64,000 nt of DNA, from the NCBI GenBank assembly GCA_005765155.1, contig VCCP01000006.1, positions 1,934,501-1,998,500 of the forward strand. Direction: 5' to 3'. The translations under genes were made by a program, and so were the position numbers. Under the pieces are notes generated by a model, which had not been told where the DNA came from, did not search any database, and worked only from the letters and a program-made list of their open reading frames with translations. The stretch's first letter is position 1. Each line of letters begins with the position of its first letter. Source of the stretch: Zelopaecilomyces penicillatus. Lineage: Eukaryota > Ascomycota > Sordariomycetes > Hypocreales > Pseudodiploosporaceae. This document shows, piece after piece, positions 1 to 10,509 of this stretch.

Positions 1-120
1 TTTCGAAAGTCGAGGAAGGCTGTGCTAGATTTAGCCAATCTTGCGGCACACCAGAGATACAAAAAAGCAATAAATCAGCTGCGACTCAAGAAGTTGAAAT
101 CATTCCAATTGCCTACATAA
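1..120 (+). CDS. possible 3' end of a gene cut by the window edge
   Basis: Frame 1 is open from the first base to a TAA at 118-120, giving 39 codons of a basic, Lys/Leu/Gln-rich, probably helical C-terminus. No start is visible because the window begins inside it. I do not recognise the family. An open frame this short can occur by chance, so this is a tentative call. It rests only on the open frame and the coiled-coil-like composition. Confidence 0.25.
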   Translation, partial: FRKSRKAVLDLANLAAHQRYKKAINQLRLKKLKSFQLPT

Positions 121-1878
121 GGCTTCAGGAACGACATGTGTTGTCTGCTGATAAGGCAAAGATGGGTTGTGGCTGTGTGGGGTACATTTAGAGTATTACC
201 AAGACGGCTAAGAGGCACCTCAAAGTGCTCTTGTTCCTGAATCAAGCTCGTGACAAGGTTGAAGCCGAATGCATGTGAATGTTCCTAGGCGATGCGCGAG
301 AATCCTCGTGATGATTACGTCGACGACCATGATGATGAGACACGCTATATGTCCTTTAATTTCGTGGTAGCTAGTGATCTATCTCTCTTTCTAAACGAAA
401 TAAAATACCGTCTATACCCGGTTGAGCCTGTTGAAATCAATAGACTCACAATCATACGGTGGACAACAAACGCACGGTGAAGCCGAAGTGGAGAATGGGC
501 TGGGCATTTTCAAAGTATCCAAAACTAGATCAGATTTCTAAAACTGAGTACTCTTGATACATACGAAGGACATGTGGTTCAAAAGGGGAGGAAGAAGACG
601 TCCATGTGGGCTTCTTTTATCTCATTGAGTTATGTTCCCCTCAAAAGGGTTGTATGCTAGATAGAATAGGGCAGCCAAGTCCGGAGTGCGCCCTCCCCCC
701 CTAGGTTTATGAGTGAGGGTTTGGTTCGGTTGGTTGGCTGGTTGGATGCCTTGGGGGAAATGCGAGGTGAATTCACGTCGTGCATTTGAATTTGTGCCTC
801 GGTCGCTCTGGGATGACACTCTGTCAAGGTTGAACGGCTGAAATTGGGTTAATTGGAGGTTGCACTTTTGTCATGGGGGGGGGGGCCTTTCTGAAGGGTA
901 TCGTTGAGGTGTGTGGTGGTGGTGGGGGAAGATGGTTTGTTTGTCGTCAAGACTTGACTTGGATGGATGGATGAATTGATTTATTATTATTCTTGATCTA
1001 ATGGAAAATGAAATGAACAGAGAAGAAAGACAGAAAACGAAAATGAGGAGCATGAAATTTGGTGATTTTTTGTTTTCATGACAGGCTACATGCACTTTGT
1101 TCCGACCACCACCACCCCGCACCAGGCTAGAGATGGGGGCACGGGGGGATGTTAGGATCTGTGGCTGTGACAAACGCTGGGATATACCCCCCTTTTTTGG
1201 AGACACGGAAACGGAGACGGACTCGGGCAGAACTGCCTGTTGTGGGGGAATGTAAGGACTTCAATGTCGGAAGGGGGGTGGGTGTTCTGCAAAACATACC
1301 TAGGCTGCAGAATACATCGGGGAATGGAAGCCCTCCCAAAGTCTCTTGTTGGGTGCACCTCGGCGATTTTTTGGGGGCTGGCAACCCAGTCCGTCTACAT
1401 AGTATCCATGGCTTTGGCATGTTTTGGAGCGGCATGGCACCGAGCATTGCAGGGCATTGCAGGGCATGTTTTAACAGCGTTTAGCAGCGTTTCTGCACAG
1501 CATCTCGCGCTTCGGCTTGTGATAGCGCGGCATCGTTAGCATTGCCCCTCCTTCCTTCCTCTCCTCCACAGCTTCCCATTCTCCACACCCCACCCCACTA
1601 CACCCCAAACTCCACGTTGGCGCCCCTCAGAGGCTCGAGGGGTCGGTCATTCATTAATTCTCACGTCTATATAAGACCAAAAAAAGTGTAATAATAAAAA
1701 GATCGCCCGCTTTCCACATCCCGAGCACCGAAACTCTTTTCCCTCCCGTCTCCGTTCTCCATATAAATCAACAAGGTTCCCTTTTCTTTCCTTCGTTCCT
1801 TCTTTCTCCTCGGTATCCCAAAACCAACCAAGCAGCTCCTTTCCTTTCAGCAAAAGACGTGAGATATAAACAGTCACA
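121..1878. other. intergenic region and promoter of the lipocalin-like gene
   Basis: No convincing gene. Overlapping short frames on both strands in 1127-1539 contradict one another and lack family resemblance. The stretch has a G-run at about 875-885 and a pyrimidine-rich block at 1546-1620. A C/T-rich leader at about 1740-1850 precedes the ATG at 1879, as is usual for an expressed fungal gene. Confidence 0.5.
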
Positions 1879-2622
1879 ATGGCGGCCCCAGCGGATAAGA
1901 CAATTCAGAATCTGAGCGGAACATGGGTTATGGTAAGTACACCAACGTTGTTTTTTTCCCTTTCACTCGCTCTCCTTAGTCTCTCAAGTTATACAAATAT
2001 GCATTTGAGAGATAGAAGGGAAGGGGGGCGTGGATAAAGCACAAAACAACGCAACATGCGAGGCTCTTGAATCACCAGTGCTAACCTGCCACGGCACTTT
2101 CTATAGAACAAGACCCTTTCCGACTCTTCTAACGATGCCCTCGCCCTCCAAGGTATCGGCTACCTCACACGCAAGGGCATCAGTCTGGCTACCATCACCC
2201 TCACCGTCAACCAGTTCGAGGCTCCCCCCACTCCTCCCAGCACTGAGACCACGCCAGTCACCCACATTGACCTTGACCAATCCGCCTCAGGCTTGTCAAC
2301 TACCCATGAGGCCCGCTGCCTCGACAACGTATTCCGGGAGCACAGCGACTGGCTGTTCGGCGATGTCAAGGGCCAGTCCCAATGGGTAACGCTTGATGAA
2401 ATCACCGATGAACACCTCAAAAAGGGCTGGGAGATCGAGGGCGACGGCAAGTTCGTCCGCAGTCACGTCGAGAGAGTGGACAACAGCTGGACTGCTACCC
2501 AGATTTGGGGCTTTCAGGTGATCAATGGAGAACGCCGCTACTGCCGAAATATTGTTGTCAAGAAGGTCAAAGACAACAAGCGTGTCGAGCTTCGCTTGGT
2601 ATACGATTACGTCTCAGCTTAA
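1879..2622 (+). CDS. lipocalin-like (calycin-type) hypothetical protein, 189 aa
   Basis: Two exons, 1879-1932 and 2107-2622, joined in phase 0 by an intron with GTAAGT donor and TAG acceptor. The protein opens with NLSGTWVMNK, the Gly-x-Trp signature found at the first strand of lipocalin and fatty-acid-binding-protein folds. It continues with a fungal-conserved QGIGYLTRKG stretch and ends in alternating strand-like segments (TQIWGFQVI, VELRLVYDY). There is no signal peptide, so it is probably cytosolic. Homologous fungal proteins are, to my knowledge, mostly uncharacterised; binding of a small hydrophobic ligand is inferred from the fold resemblance alone. The gene model is firm and the function is not. 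Confidence 0.8.
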
Positions 2623-3109
2623 ACCGAATGCCTAGACTAAGGACACCGTGACGGAGACTAAACAAGACGGTTCATTCTCATATGTTTAGATAGTGGCGGG
2701 AGGTTCTAGAATCACAGACATGGAGTTCCTCCAAGGCTCGGAGGATATAGTCTTCTGTACGTATTGCAGACGAGACTTTGTAAACCTATCAACATACCTA
2801 AATACCTATCTACAATCAAACCCCCCAAAAAGTATACTCCCTCACTGTGAGAAAAGTGTACCCTCTGGTGATAAATTAGTTATTCATTTGTTTCACTTCT
2901 GTTCATTGTGTTGAAACTTCAGGTTGAGCTCGCTGGATTCCGAGCCCATAATTCCCTATCCTCCCCAAGTTGATTTTGTTGGTGGGGGTATATGCCGAGG
3001 TCCATTCTGACCTAATCCAAAAACCACATCGCAGTTGCGTCCCTCATCTTTTGCATTTGTAAATTCCTTCATGGGAGTTTAATCACCTCTTTAACTCGAC
3101 GCGAGCTCT
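2623..3109. other. short convergent intergenic region
   Basis: Lies between two gene 3' ends, the lipocalin-like gene on + and the CBS gene on -. It is AT-rich in the first half and should hold both 3' UTRs. No further gene or repeat is seen. Confidence 0.5.
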
Positions 3110-3768
3110 TTACGCTGGGCGTCGCTTGACAAATTCCTCCAGATCCTGCACCGTAGTCACGCCGAGGACGAACCGGCGGTTCTCGTCAGTAATGACGGCA
3201 AACTCCTCCTTCCATTCGCCATCGGGTACACCGCCGCGGAAAAAGGCCTCAAGTTCCTCGAGGGGCGTCTGCATCGTAATGACACGGTATTTTCGTCCGC
3301 GGCGCTGGAAGCGTGTCATTGCGGCCGATAATGGGTCCGTAGACTGCACGCGGCCGGCCTCGAGGAGAGATTGCAAATGGGGGATGGCGATGTAGCCCAG
3401 TAAGGCGCGGGTGTCGGCATCAACGATGGTGAGATGGGTATACTCGCGCTCGAAGGCGGCCAGGAGGGCGAGTGAGATGGCGTCGGACGGGTTGAGGGAG
3501 AGGGCCGCGGGAGGGTCGAGGTCCTCGACAGTAGCCTGTAGGGTTCAGTTTATTAGTCATGTGGCCTGGCAGAAGAGCATAGTGTGTCTTGGATATGGGG
3601 ATCTGCGCAAGCAAAGGGTCATTGCTATTTGCTTCCTCCCAGACATTGCCATCACCAATAGTGTACTGGATAACTCACCCCGCGATACTTTGAGGACCAC
3701 TTGGAGGGGAAAGGTTTGATAGACTCAGCAATGGCATGAGCCTGTGCAGGGACGGTGGCGGCGGCCAT
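3110..3768 (-). CDS. small CBS-domain protein, 171 aa
   Basis: Two exons on the minus strand: 3679-3768 (30 codons from ATG) and 3110-3535, joined in phase 0 across a GTGAGT...CAG intron. The product reads as a paired CBS (Bateman) module. The first repeat includes HLTIVDADTRALLGYI, about residues 65-80, and the second includes EEFAVITDENRRFVLGVTT near residue 145. CBS pairs bind adenine nucleotides and usually regulate a partner enzyme or channel. Here nothing else is fused, so it is a free-standing CBS protein with unknown partner. It has no signal peptide or membrane segment. The N-terminal 30 residues are Ala-rich and may be a weak organelle-targeting stretch; that is inference. Confidence 0.8.
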
Positions 3769-4613
3769 AGCTGATCAGCTATGTATTATTCTCCGGATGT
3801 TGCAGTATTTGCTACCCTTCTTCTCGGAGAAAATCAGTTAATTCGACGAAAAGCTGTAGAGACGAGAAAGACGAAAGGATTTCGTTTGTGCCGCCGGAGC
3901 TTTCCTACTAAATTAGCATGATGATTCCATCGATATTAGCTCATCCACGACCGGCTTATCTTATCGCTCCGTCAGAATGAGGAAAACTCCGGCACGCGGA
4001 CATAAAGGTGGGGCTTGTGAAGCTGTACTTTGTACTTTAAGGACAAGGCAGATTACAACCTTCATCAGCATCATCAGAGGGAGGCCAATGCTGTATATTT
4101 CATACTTGTGAAACATCAATTCTGCACCAGATGGCTCACTTATATGCCGACCAAACAATCACGCGACTTGAAATGACATATGAATCATTTATTACCACCT
4201 AATTCTTCAACAGCGCTGATGCGACAGCATGTTTGGTAGGTGTTGCTGCCAAGATGGATGATGCGTACCGAGTACGAGGCACCCAAGGAATCATTCAGTC
4301 GTCTGGTTGGTTGTTTGGCAAGCTGGTCTGCTGCATTTCATCGTAATTGAGTGATGTCACGTCATGCACTATATTCATACAGCAGGAACTCGGAGGTTGC
4401 GCGGTTTCTTCCTTCCTTCATGTTTGTAAAGCAGCGATCGCTGGGGAGCTATGAGCATCTTCTATGACAGGAGTTTCTATTCCTCAGCGGTAAACTTCAT
4501 CATCATCATTGATTCTTTAATCTTGTGACAGCAATATAGTTGGGTCTTCTCCTTGCTTTAGGTGCTTTTAAGTGGCTTTCTTACTTGCCTGGCCGCCGGC
4601 CGTGAAGCTCATC
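3769..4613. other. divergent promoter region
   Basis: Separates the CBS gene (-) from the phosphate carrier (+) and must carry both promoters. Pyrimidine-rich sequence occurs just upstream of the carrier start. No gene is seen. Confidence 0.5.
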
Positions 4614-5916
4614 ATGTCTCCTCTCTTTCCTAAATCAGAGACACTTCAAGCTTCGTTCTATAGTCCAATTTCATCAGGGACTAATCGTACTGGCTTAAAT
4701 CCCACTGCTTACCAGGCGCGGAATGAGCTTTGGGGTGTTGCCTACTCCGTTGTTGACAACGCAAAGAACCAGACTCGGAAGCTCAGCGATGAGGCAGCCA
4801 AGGAATTTGAAAAGGCCAGTGCAAAGGCTCAGGCCAAGACAGGCAAGATTGAGCTCTACTCTGGCAAATATTATGCGACATGCACCTTTGGCGGCCTTCT
4901 AGCTTGTGTATGTAACTGCGGTCTTCTCGTTCTATACCTATGCATCAACCTCTCTTACACTTACCTTATGTAGGGGCTTACACATGCTGCCGTTACACCC
5001 CTGGATCTTGTCAAGACCAGACGGCAAATTGATTCGAAGCTCTACACTAGCAACTTTCAGGCCTGGGCCAAGATTTATCGAGCCGAGGGCGTTCGCGGCA
5101 TCTTCACTGGCTGGAGCCCGACTTTGTTCGGATACAGCGCTCAGGGTGCCTTCAAGTACGGATGGTATGAGTACTTCAAAAAGACATATGCCGATATGGC
5201 CGGCCCGGAAGCCGCGCAAAAGTATAGGACTGGTCTCTATCTTGCAGCCTCTGCTTCGGCTGAATTTCTCGCCGATTTGGCTCTGTGCCCCTTTGAATCT
5301 ATCAAAGTGAGGGCGCAAGGAACTATTCCCAGCCCTTACAAGGGCACTATGGATGGCTTCAGAGCAGTAACGGCGAAGGAGGGTTGGGCCGGCTTGTACA
5401 AAGGCCTGTACCCTCTCTGGGGTCGCCAGATCCCTTACACTATGATGAAGTTTGCCTCATTTGAAACCATTGTCGAGATGATATATGACCGTCTGCCCGG
5501 GAAGAAGAGCGATTATGGTAAGGCGGCACAAACTGGCGTCTCTTTCACTGGTGGTTACCTTGCTGGTATACTCTGCGCAATCGTCTCGCATCCCGCGGAT
5601 GTCATGGTCAGCAAGCTCAACGCTGTTCGCCAACCTGGAGAGGCTTTTGGGGCCGTAATGGGGCGTGTGTATCAGGAAATTGGATTCCGCGGTCTTTGGA
5701 ATGGACTGCCTGTGCGAATTGTCATGATTGGCACGCTGACTGGTCTCCAATGGATGATTTATGTGAGTCAAAGACGCGAATTTAGTTACCTTGATAAATA
5801 AAGCCAAAAACGGAATCTAGCTAACAAGTCGACGTTAGGACTACTTCAAAATCTTCATGGGTTTGCCTACGACTGGCGGTGGCTCTGCTCCACTCGCTGA
5901 GCAGAGAAAGGCATAG
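4614..5916 (+). CDS. MIR1: mitochondrial phosphate carrier, 386 aa
   Basis: Three exons, 4614-4907, 4974-5762 and 5839-5916, all phase 0 with GTATGT/TAG and GTGAGT/TAG introns. The protein has the three-fold solute-carrier architecture. Signature motifs are PLDLVKTRRQ in repeat 1, PFESIKVRAQ in repeat 2 and HPADVMVSK in repeat 3. Residues around GWSPTLFGYSAQGAFKYG are diagnostic of the phosphate carrier subfamily. It imports inorganic phosphate with protons across the inner mitochondrial membrane for ATP synthesis. The start at 4614 was chosen because an upstream extension of the open frame has no ATG with better context and the family N-terminus begins near here. An approximately 90-residue N-terminal extension, rich in Lys and Ala, precedes the first transmembrane helix. 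The neighbour downstream is convergent. Confidence 0.95.
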
Positions 5917-6107
5917 TGCGAAAAATAGGAACGCTGATGCTGTGATACATGCCGATGAGAGCAGATTGAATGTAATATCTAGTGGATATGCGAATTGATG
6001 TAAATGGCATGTACGGCCCGAGTATGGCTGGAGTGGCGAGGTTCTGTTACCGGAAAGGGGGACCTTCTCCCAACTTTTCAAATGAACAAATATAGTTTTA
6101 TGTTTAT

Positions 6108-6953
6108 TCAGTTTGTCCCAAATCTTTTCGCCGCCATCCACGAAGCAATTCCCAATACTCCTGCACTGATGGTCCACCGCAACAGACGAAACACAGCCTG
6201 AATCGCCTGGCCTTTTTGACGCTCAATTATCCGCACCTTCAACATGGCAAGTTCATTCAGGTTGGGGAAGCTAACATCGGGCACCGGTTTACCCAGAAAC
6301 CGGCACAGCGGCTCCCAGCCATCGCTCAAGTTGTACATCAGCAGCTGATCCGGCGGTACTATTTCCTGGATCTCGCGATAGTGTCTCTCGTAGATGGCGC
6401 GAGCGTCTCCTCTCCATTCGGCAAGATTGTCTGTGCCGAAGAAGCCCGCGAGCACCCCTCTGATTCCCAGTGTGAGCTTGTCCCCATTCAATGGGTTCAC
6501 GACATGGACAAAGAACTGGGAGAGGGGACTCCACAGCTCAGGGACAAGCCCGTCGAAGAAGCTCTTGCGCCAGCTCTCAAAATCCCTCTTTACCAGTACG
6601 ACTTTAGCATGAGGGTACACGCGAACAAGTTCCGGGCCGAACAGGCCTGCCAGCTCGGTGACAGCCTCACAGCGGCCCAAAATGTGATCCCACTGCTCGC
6701 GGGTCAGGGGCTCACCGGTGTATTCCGGCATGGAAGGGAAAGAGGCTTCGGCAGCTCTGATAAATCCTGAGAGGGAGTGGGAGGGGACTTCATCTAGAAG
6801 GTAGTGGTAGACATTCTGATAACCCAAGATGGAGAGAGCGGTGGCCATGGAGAGGGTGCCGGTGCGAGGAAGGCCGAGGGCCATTACTTTCATCTCTCGG
6901 GGTTTGAAGTCTGGTTTTTGATCCAGCGGCGAAGGGAGGTTTGGGGCCGCCAT
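6108..6953 (-). CDS. P-loop sulfotransferase-like protein with C-terminal hydrophobic anchor, 281 aa
   Basis: Single exon. The N-terminal block VMALGLPRTGTLSMATAL (about residues 23-40) is the PAPS-binding P-loop of the fungal Sulfotransfer_4 type. A second conserved block is KVVLVKRDFESWRKSFFDG, where the RD and S correspond to the 3'-phosphate-binding residues of sulfotransferases. Residues about 256-275 (SAGVLGIASWMAA) form a hydrophobic segment close to the C-terminus, followed by KRFGTN, so the protein looks tail-anchored. The open frame continues upstream through a CCT/proline repeat, but the ATG at 6953 gives the family-like start. Known fungal members are mostly uncharacterised; the substrate is unknown. 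It is convergent with the phosphate carrier, with a gap of about 190 bp. Confidence 0.85.
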   Translation of the reverse strand: MAAPNLPSPLDQKPDFKPREMKVMALGLPRTGTLSMATALSILGYQNVYHYLLDEVPSHSLSGFIRAAEASFPSMPEYTGEPLTREQWDHILGRCEAVTELAGLFGPELVRVYPHAKVVLVKRDFESWRKSFFDGLVPELWSPLSQFFVHVVNPLNGDKLTLGIRGVLAGFFGTDNLAEWRGDARAIYERHYREIQEIVPPDQLLMYNLSDGWEPLCRFLGKPVPDVSFPNLNELAMLKVRIIERQKGQAIQAVFRLLRWTISAGVLGIASWMAAKRFGTN

Positions 6954-8029
6954 GACGATGATTTTCGTGGGACTGGTGAGGACAAGAACGGGCCTACCTA
7001 GACAGCGGTCGTTTGTTGGAGGAGGAGGAGGAGGAGGAGGCGGCGCATGTGTTGAAATATGCGAGTTCTTGGTGCGGTTATGTAGTTTGTATGTGTGTTG
7101 TGTATCGTCCAAAGACACATAAAGGTGTGCATATCTCTTTAGGTTCTGCCCCTCACCGGTTGTTCCCTCCTTCACCTCGGATCAAATCACACATTGTCTC
7201 TCATGCAGACCGTCTGCAAGGGCATGTTTTCAGGTCACTGTTCCATTAGGAATTGAGAAGGAGGCAGCTGGATCTGTCCATTCACCTCAAAAAGAAAACT
7301 TGTTTTGAGTCATCTTTAATTTTTCCCTTACTAAGATGAGACACACAAAGAGCAGTAGTAACAAGAAAAAGGAAAAAAGAAAACTACAACATATATGATA
7401 GGCTCTATTATAGGCTAGGGTGACGGAAAAAGGAACCTGAAAGTTGTGAATGGGCGATGTCACTTGGGATTTGATGTGTGGGAGACTGTCGGGTTGTCGG
7501 GTTGTCAGGCTATCGGGGGACGTGTAGCCAGGATCTGTTGTCGGGCCGCAGAGAATTTGAAATGATTCGCCTACTATTCGAAATACTGTAGGTATTATTA
7601 CTTCGTAATTATTTTGTAATTTTCGCCTGGTATGCGAATGCGTGTTTCAGAATTATGGGTCGCCGATCTGGTAGCTGCGAAAAGAGCATACATTTCCTTC
7701 ATCAAAAGATCCTTCTAGTCGAGGTTTGTGGGTTTCTCCGACGGAACGGAGATCTCGGCACGGAACGGTAGGTCTGAGATATATGCTGTCAGACCGAATG
7801 TTAAACATCACGACAGAAACATGGTATTTGTGTAGTTGGTTGTAGGCAGGGCGTTAAGTTTTGTTATCTCAAAGGAACGATATTGAGATTGATAGGCTAA
7901 ATAGATACCCTGAGGGCGGTAGATAATGCATCTTGCAAATACTATAACACCTAACGAATCGCCTTCAAACTATATATGTAAATCTCCCCCACTATCCCTA
8001 TCCCCGTCTCATGTTCAGTTCACATACTT
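6954..8029. other. upstream region of the sulfotransferase-like gene and downstream region of the crystallin-like gene
   Basis: Contains a GGA/TCC trinucleotide run at about 7017-7042 just upstream of the sulfotransferase-like start, then AT-rich sequence. No coding signal is seen in 7250-8029. Confidence 0.5.
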
Positions 8030-8619
8030 TCATCCAGGCGTTGGCACTGTCCGCACGGTGGTGCAACGAAAGGACGTAATCATATCATTGAATTTGACAA
8101 TTGGAACAAAGGCCGTTGCTGGATGGTATTCGTTTCTTCCAGTGCAGTTTGGGTCTCTGAGTAGTGGAAAATACGGTCAGTTAATCAGTGTAACATCATC
8201 AGAAATACACACTTCACTAAAGGATAGGAATGCATGTGTGCCGATTTGCAAATGATGAGGGGAAAACGTACACGAAAAAGATGCAGACAGATTCAGGGTT
8301 GATAATCATAGATGTGACTTTGTCGTTCCAGTAGGAGTTTGTGCCGAGCAAGTTGACTATAGGAATGACAAGGTGTTGGTCAGTTATTCCGATCAGGCTA
8401 GTTCAAGTGCGGAGTGAGGAACATGACAACCACATATAGGAGAAGGATGTTGACTCCTTGTACATATTTTCGTTAGAGGAACATATGCTTACCACATTGG
8501 TTGTCATTGCTTGCAAAATTGTTTCGCTGGCCGAAGAAATGGTCGTGAACCCACCAAGACCCACGAGGCGCGGCCGGGCCAAGTGTAGCCAGAGCGAGAA
8601 GTGGTTTCATGAAGAACAT
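8030..8619 (-). CDS. small secreted beta/gamma-crystallin-like protein, 112 aa
   Basis: Three minus-strand exons: 8493-8619, 8272-8356 and 8030-8156. Introns have GTAAGC/TAG and GTACGT/CAG borders and the phases agree (1, then 2). The first exon gives a hydrophobic N-terminus (MKPLLALATLGPAAPRG) consistent with a signal peptide. The mature part carries four Cys, in NDNQCVNLLG, ESVCIFF, DPNCTGR and SFRC, and the segment SYWNDKVTSMIINPESVC. This matches the pattern of small fungal proteins with a single beta/gamma-crystallin-like fold (two Greek keys, a D-x-N-C-x-G motif). The start could be the ATG at 8619 or at 8610. Role is unknown; secreted effector or antimicrobial functions are only possibilities. 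No single open frame covers it, so a naive search would miss it. Confidence 0.6.
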
Positions 8620-9789
8620 TGCGGTTGAGTAAATCTGTAAATGCTTCCCGTAGTAGCTCAAAGCTAGAGGCAAACCACAAAAAGAAGAGACTTTTTATAT
8701 TTTACTAGAAGAGAATTTTTGACTTGACCTTCAGATAATGAAAAGTAAGTGATTGTAAGTCTAGACAACGCCTTGTCTTGCATCCCTATTTATCTGATAC
8801 CAATAACAAGCCCCGTTCTATAACAAGGTGTGAGCAAAAAGTAGTCATGCAGCAATGAATAGAACATCAGCAATAATACACTTATTCTTTAGCTTCACAA
8901 TTAGCTCATTCATTTATCCTTGTTGTGCAAAGGTTCATCAGGCACCATAGGATGATTATTGGACAACGCCCGAGATAACGCAGGTTAGTTCGCATCAGCT
9001 TTTAGCCAAACAGAAAGGTTGAAGACGGGAAGGTAAGATTTGATAGAAGATGAAAGAAGAATCAAGGCAAGCAAGACTTCTGATTGATGGACTGACATTG
9101 CTGAGATGGAGGCAGCCAACTAACACAAGATGCCTTAAACAGTTAGCATTTCCCAAGTGGCAAAGTGCAATTAAATACGAAAGGAACAAAAAAACGCCCG
9201 ACTCGACAGATTCGAGAAAAGTTCCATTCTTAAAAGGTTTAAGCTTACTGCTGTCATTGGTCATTCAACAGCCTTAGATCAGTGCTTACTAGGTAGGGCG
9301 TCAAGAACATAAAATAGATAGGAAATATCTTTCAGAGGGGGGGTTATCTCAGCCGCATCCGAGCCCGCCACATCGTGAAAGTTATGATCCCTGCAAACAG
9401 GGGGGTGTTACAACAATGAATGAGAAGCAACAGCTTCAACCTCAACTGTTCTGGCTTTTGATATTGCTGGGCAATGTTAACCAGCCGTAACGTCATGGGC
9501 TGAAAGAACAAGGGCTTACATACGTCTACCACTGAGATTCATTTGCTTAAGTTGTGACTTTTGATATGCTGTTCTACGGCGTCTTGTCCCATGTGCCCAT
9601 ATGTCGTTGAGGAATTGACATATGAATAGCCTGCAACTCACAAATATTTCTTTGAGCACACATCCGCAATATTCCAGCTTTTATTTTACTTTTTTTCATA
9701 CTTCTTAGGCAACCTTTGGAATTCCCTTAGTCCAATTACCTTCCAACCTGAAGCCAATCAATTGTCACGATACACTCGGTCAACAAGAT
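8620..9789. other. AT-rich intergenic stretch in the accessory pocket
   Basis: Lies between two divergently oriented small secreted-protein genes and should hold both promoters. It is AT-rich with no convincing reading frame; the frames at 8995-9277 overlap on opposite strands and show no family features. Confidence 0.5.
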
Positions 9790-10509
9790 GTGAGGGTTAT
9801 CAATCTCTTGATGGGCTTTCTGGTGGCTTTGCTGCCTGCCAACGCACACCCAACCCTGCCCACCAGCAATGATCTCACAGCCATGAGAGATCAAAAAATT
9901 GATAAACGTCTTGTCACATCTTCGGGTGGTGGGACCGTGATCTCAATTACGGTTGGAATGCGCATCGCTGAGCTGGTTGTCCAAGCTTTCGAAAATTCCG
10001 GATTCAAATTGGGTGCCGCATGGGCTGCTCAAATTGAATACCAATGGGATGTGTATGCCGAGATCAGCAAGATCAAAAACACCTTGAAAGTCGCTGAAGG
10101 AATGTGGGCCTCTGGTAGCCTCCAGGGCTTATAATGCACGACAATCAATGCAGTTTTCACCTTTGGCAACGCGACCTCGGCCAAGAAATTTGCCGCTTGG
10201 GCAAACAACAATTACAAAAAGTTCAAGAGAGATGAGATCTCGCCCGAGGGGGTAGAGGCTGTCAAAGTATACCACGAAGGGGTCGATGTGCCTCCACATC
10301 CGTCTTATTTCGGACGTTTTGGCGAGCATTCTGTTGATGTTATCAATGATAAGCCAAACAATGAGGGTGATGAGGGAACTCATGTACCGGAGAAGCAGAC
10401 CAACTACTGCCGAAACTATATGTGCAATTACTACTTTCCCTACGGCAGTTACTTTACAAACGTTTGCCATGACAAAAGCATCCCACGCAATAATCGACAT
10501 GGATGTTAG
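9790..10509 (+). pseudogene. secreted protein gene interrupted by an in-frame TAA
   Basis: One continuous frame runs from 9790 to the TAG at 10507-10509 except for a TAA at 10132-10134. The N-terminus is a clear signal peptide (LLMGFLVALLPANA) and a dibasic DKR site follows, typical of Kex2 processing. The C-terminal part has a Cys-containing tail (NYCRNYMCNYY ... NVCHD ... HGC). At the 5' end the frame starts with GTG at 9790. The ATG at 9788 is one frame off and runs straight into TGA, so the original start may also be damaged. The first in-frame ATG is at 9811 and still encodes most of the signal peptide. The two halves have matching composition, so this looks like a single gene with a nonsense lesion. 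Family not recognised. Confidence 0.6.
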
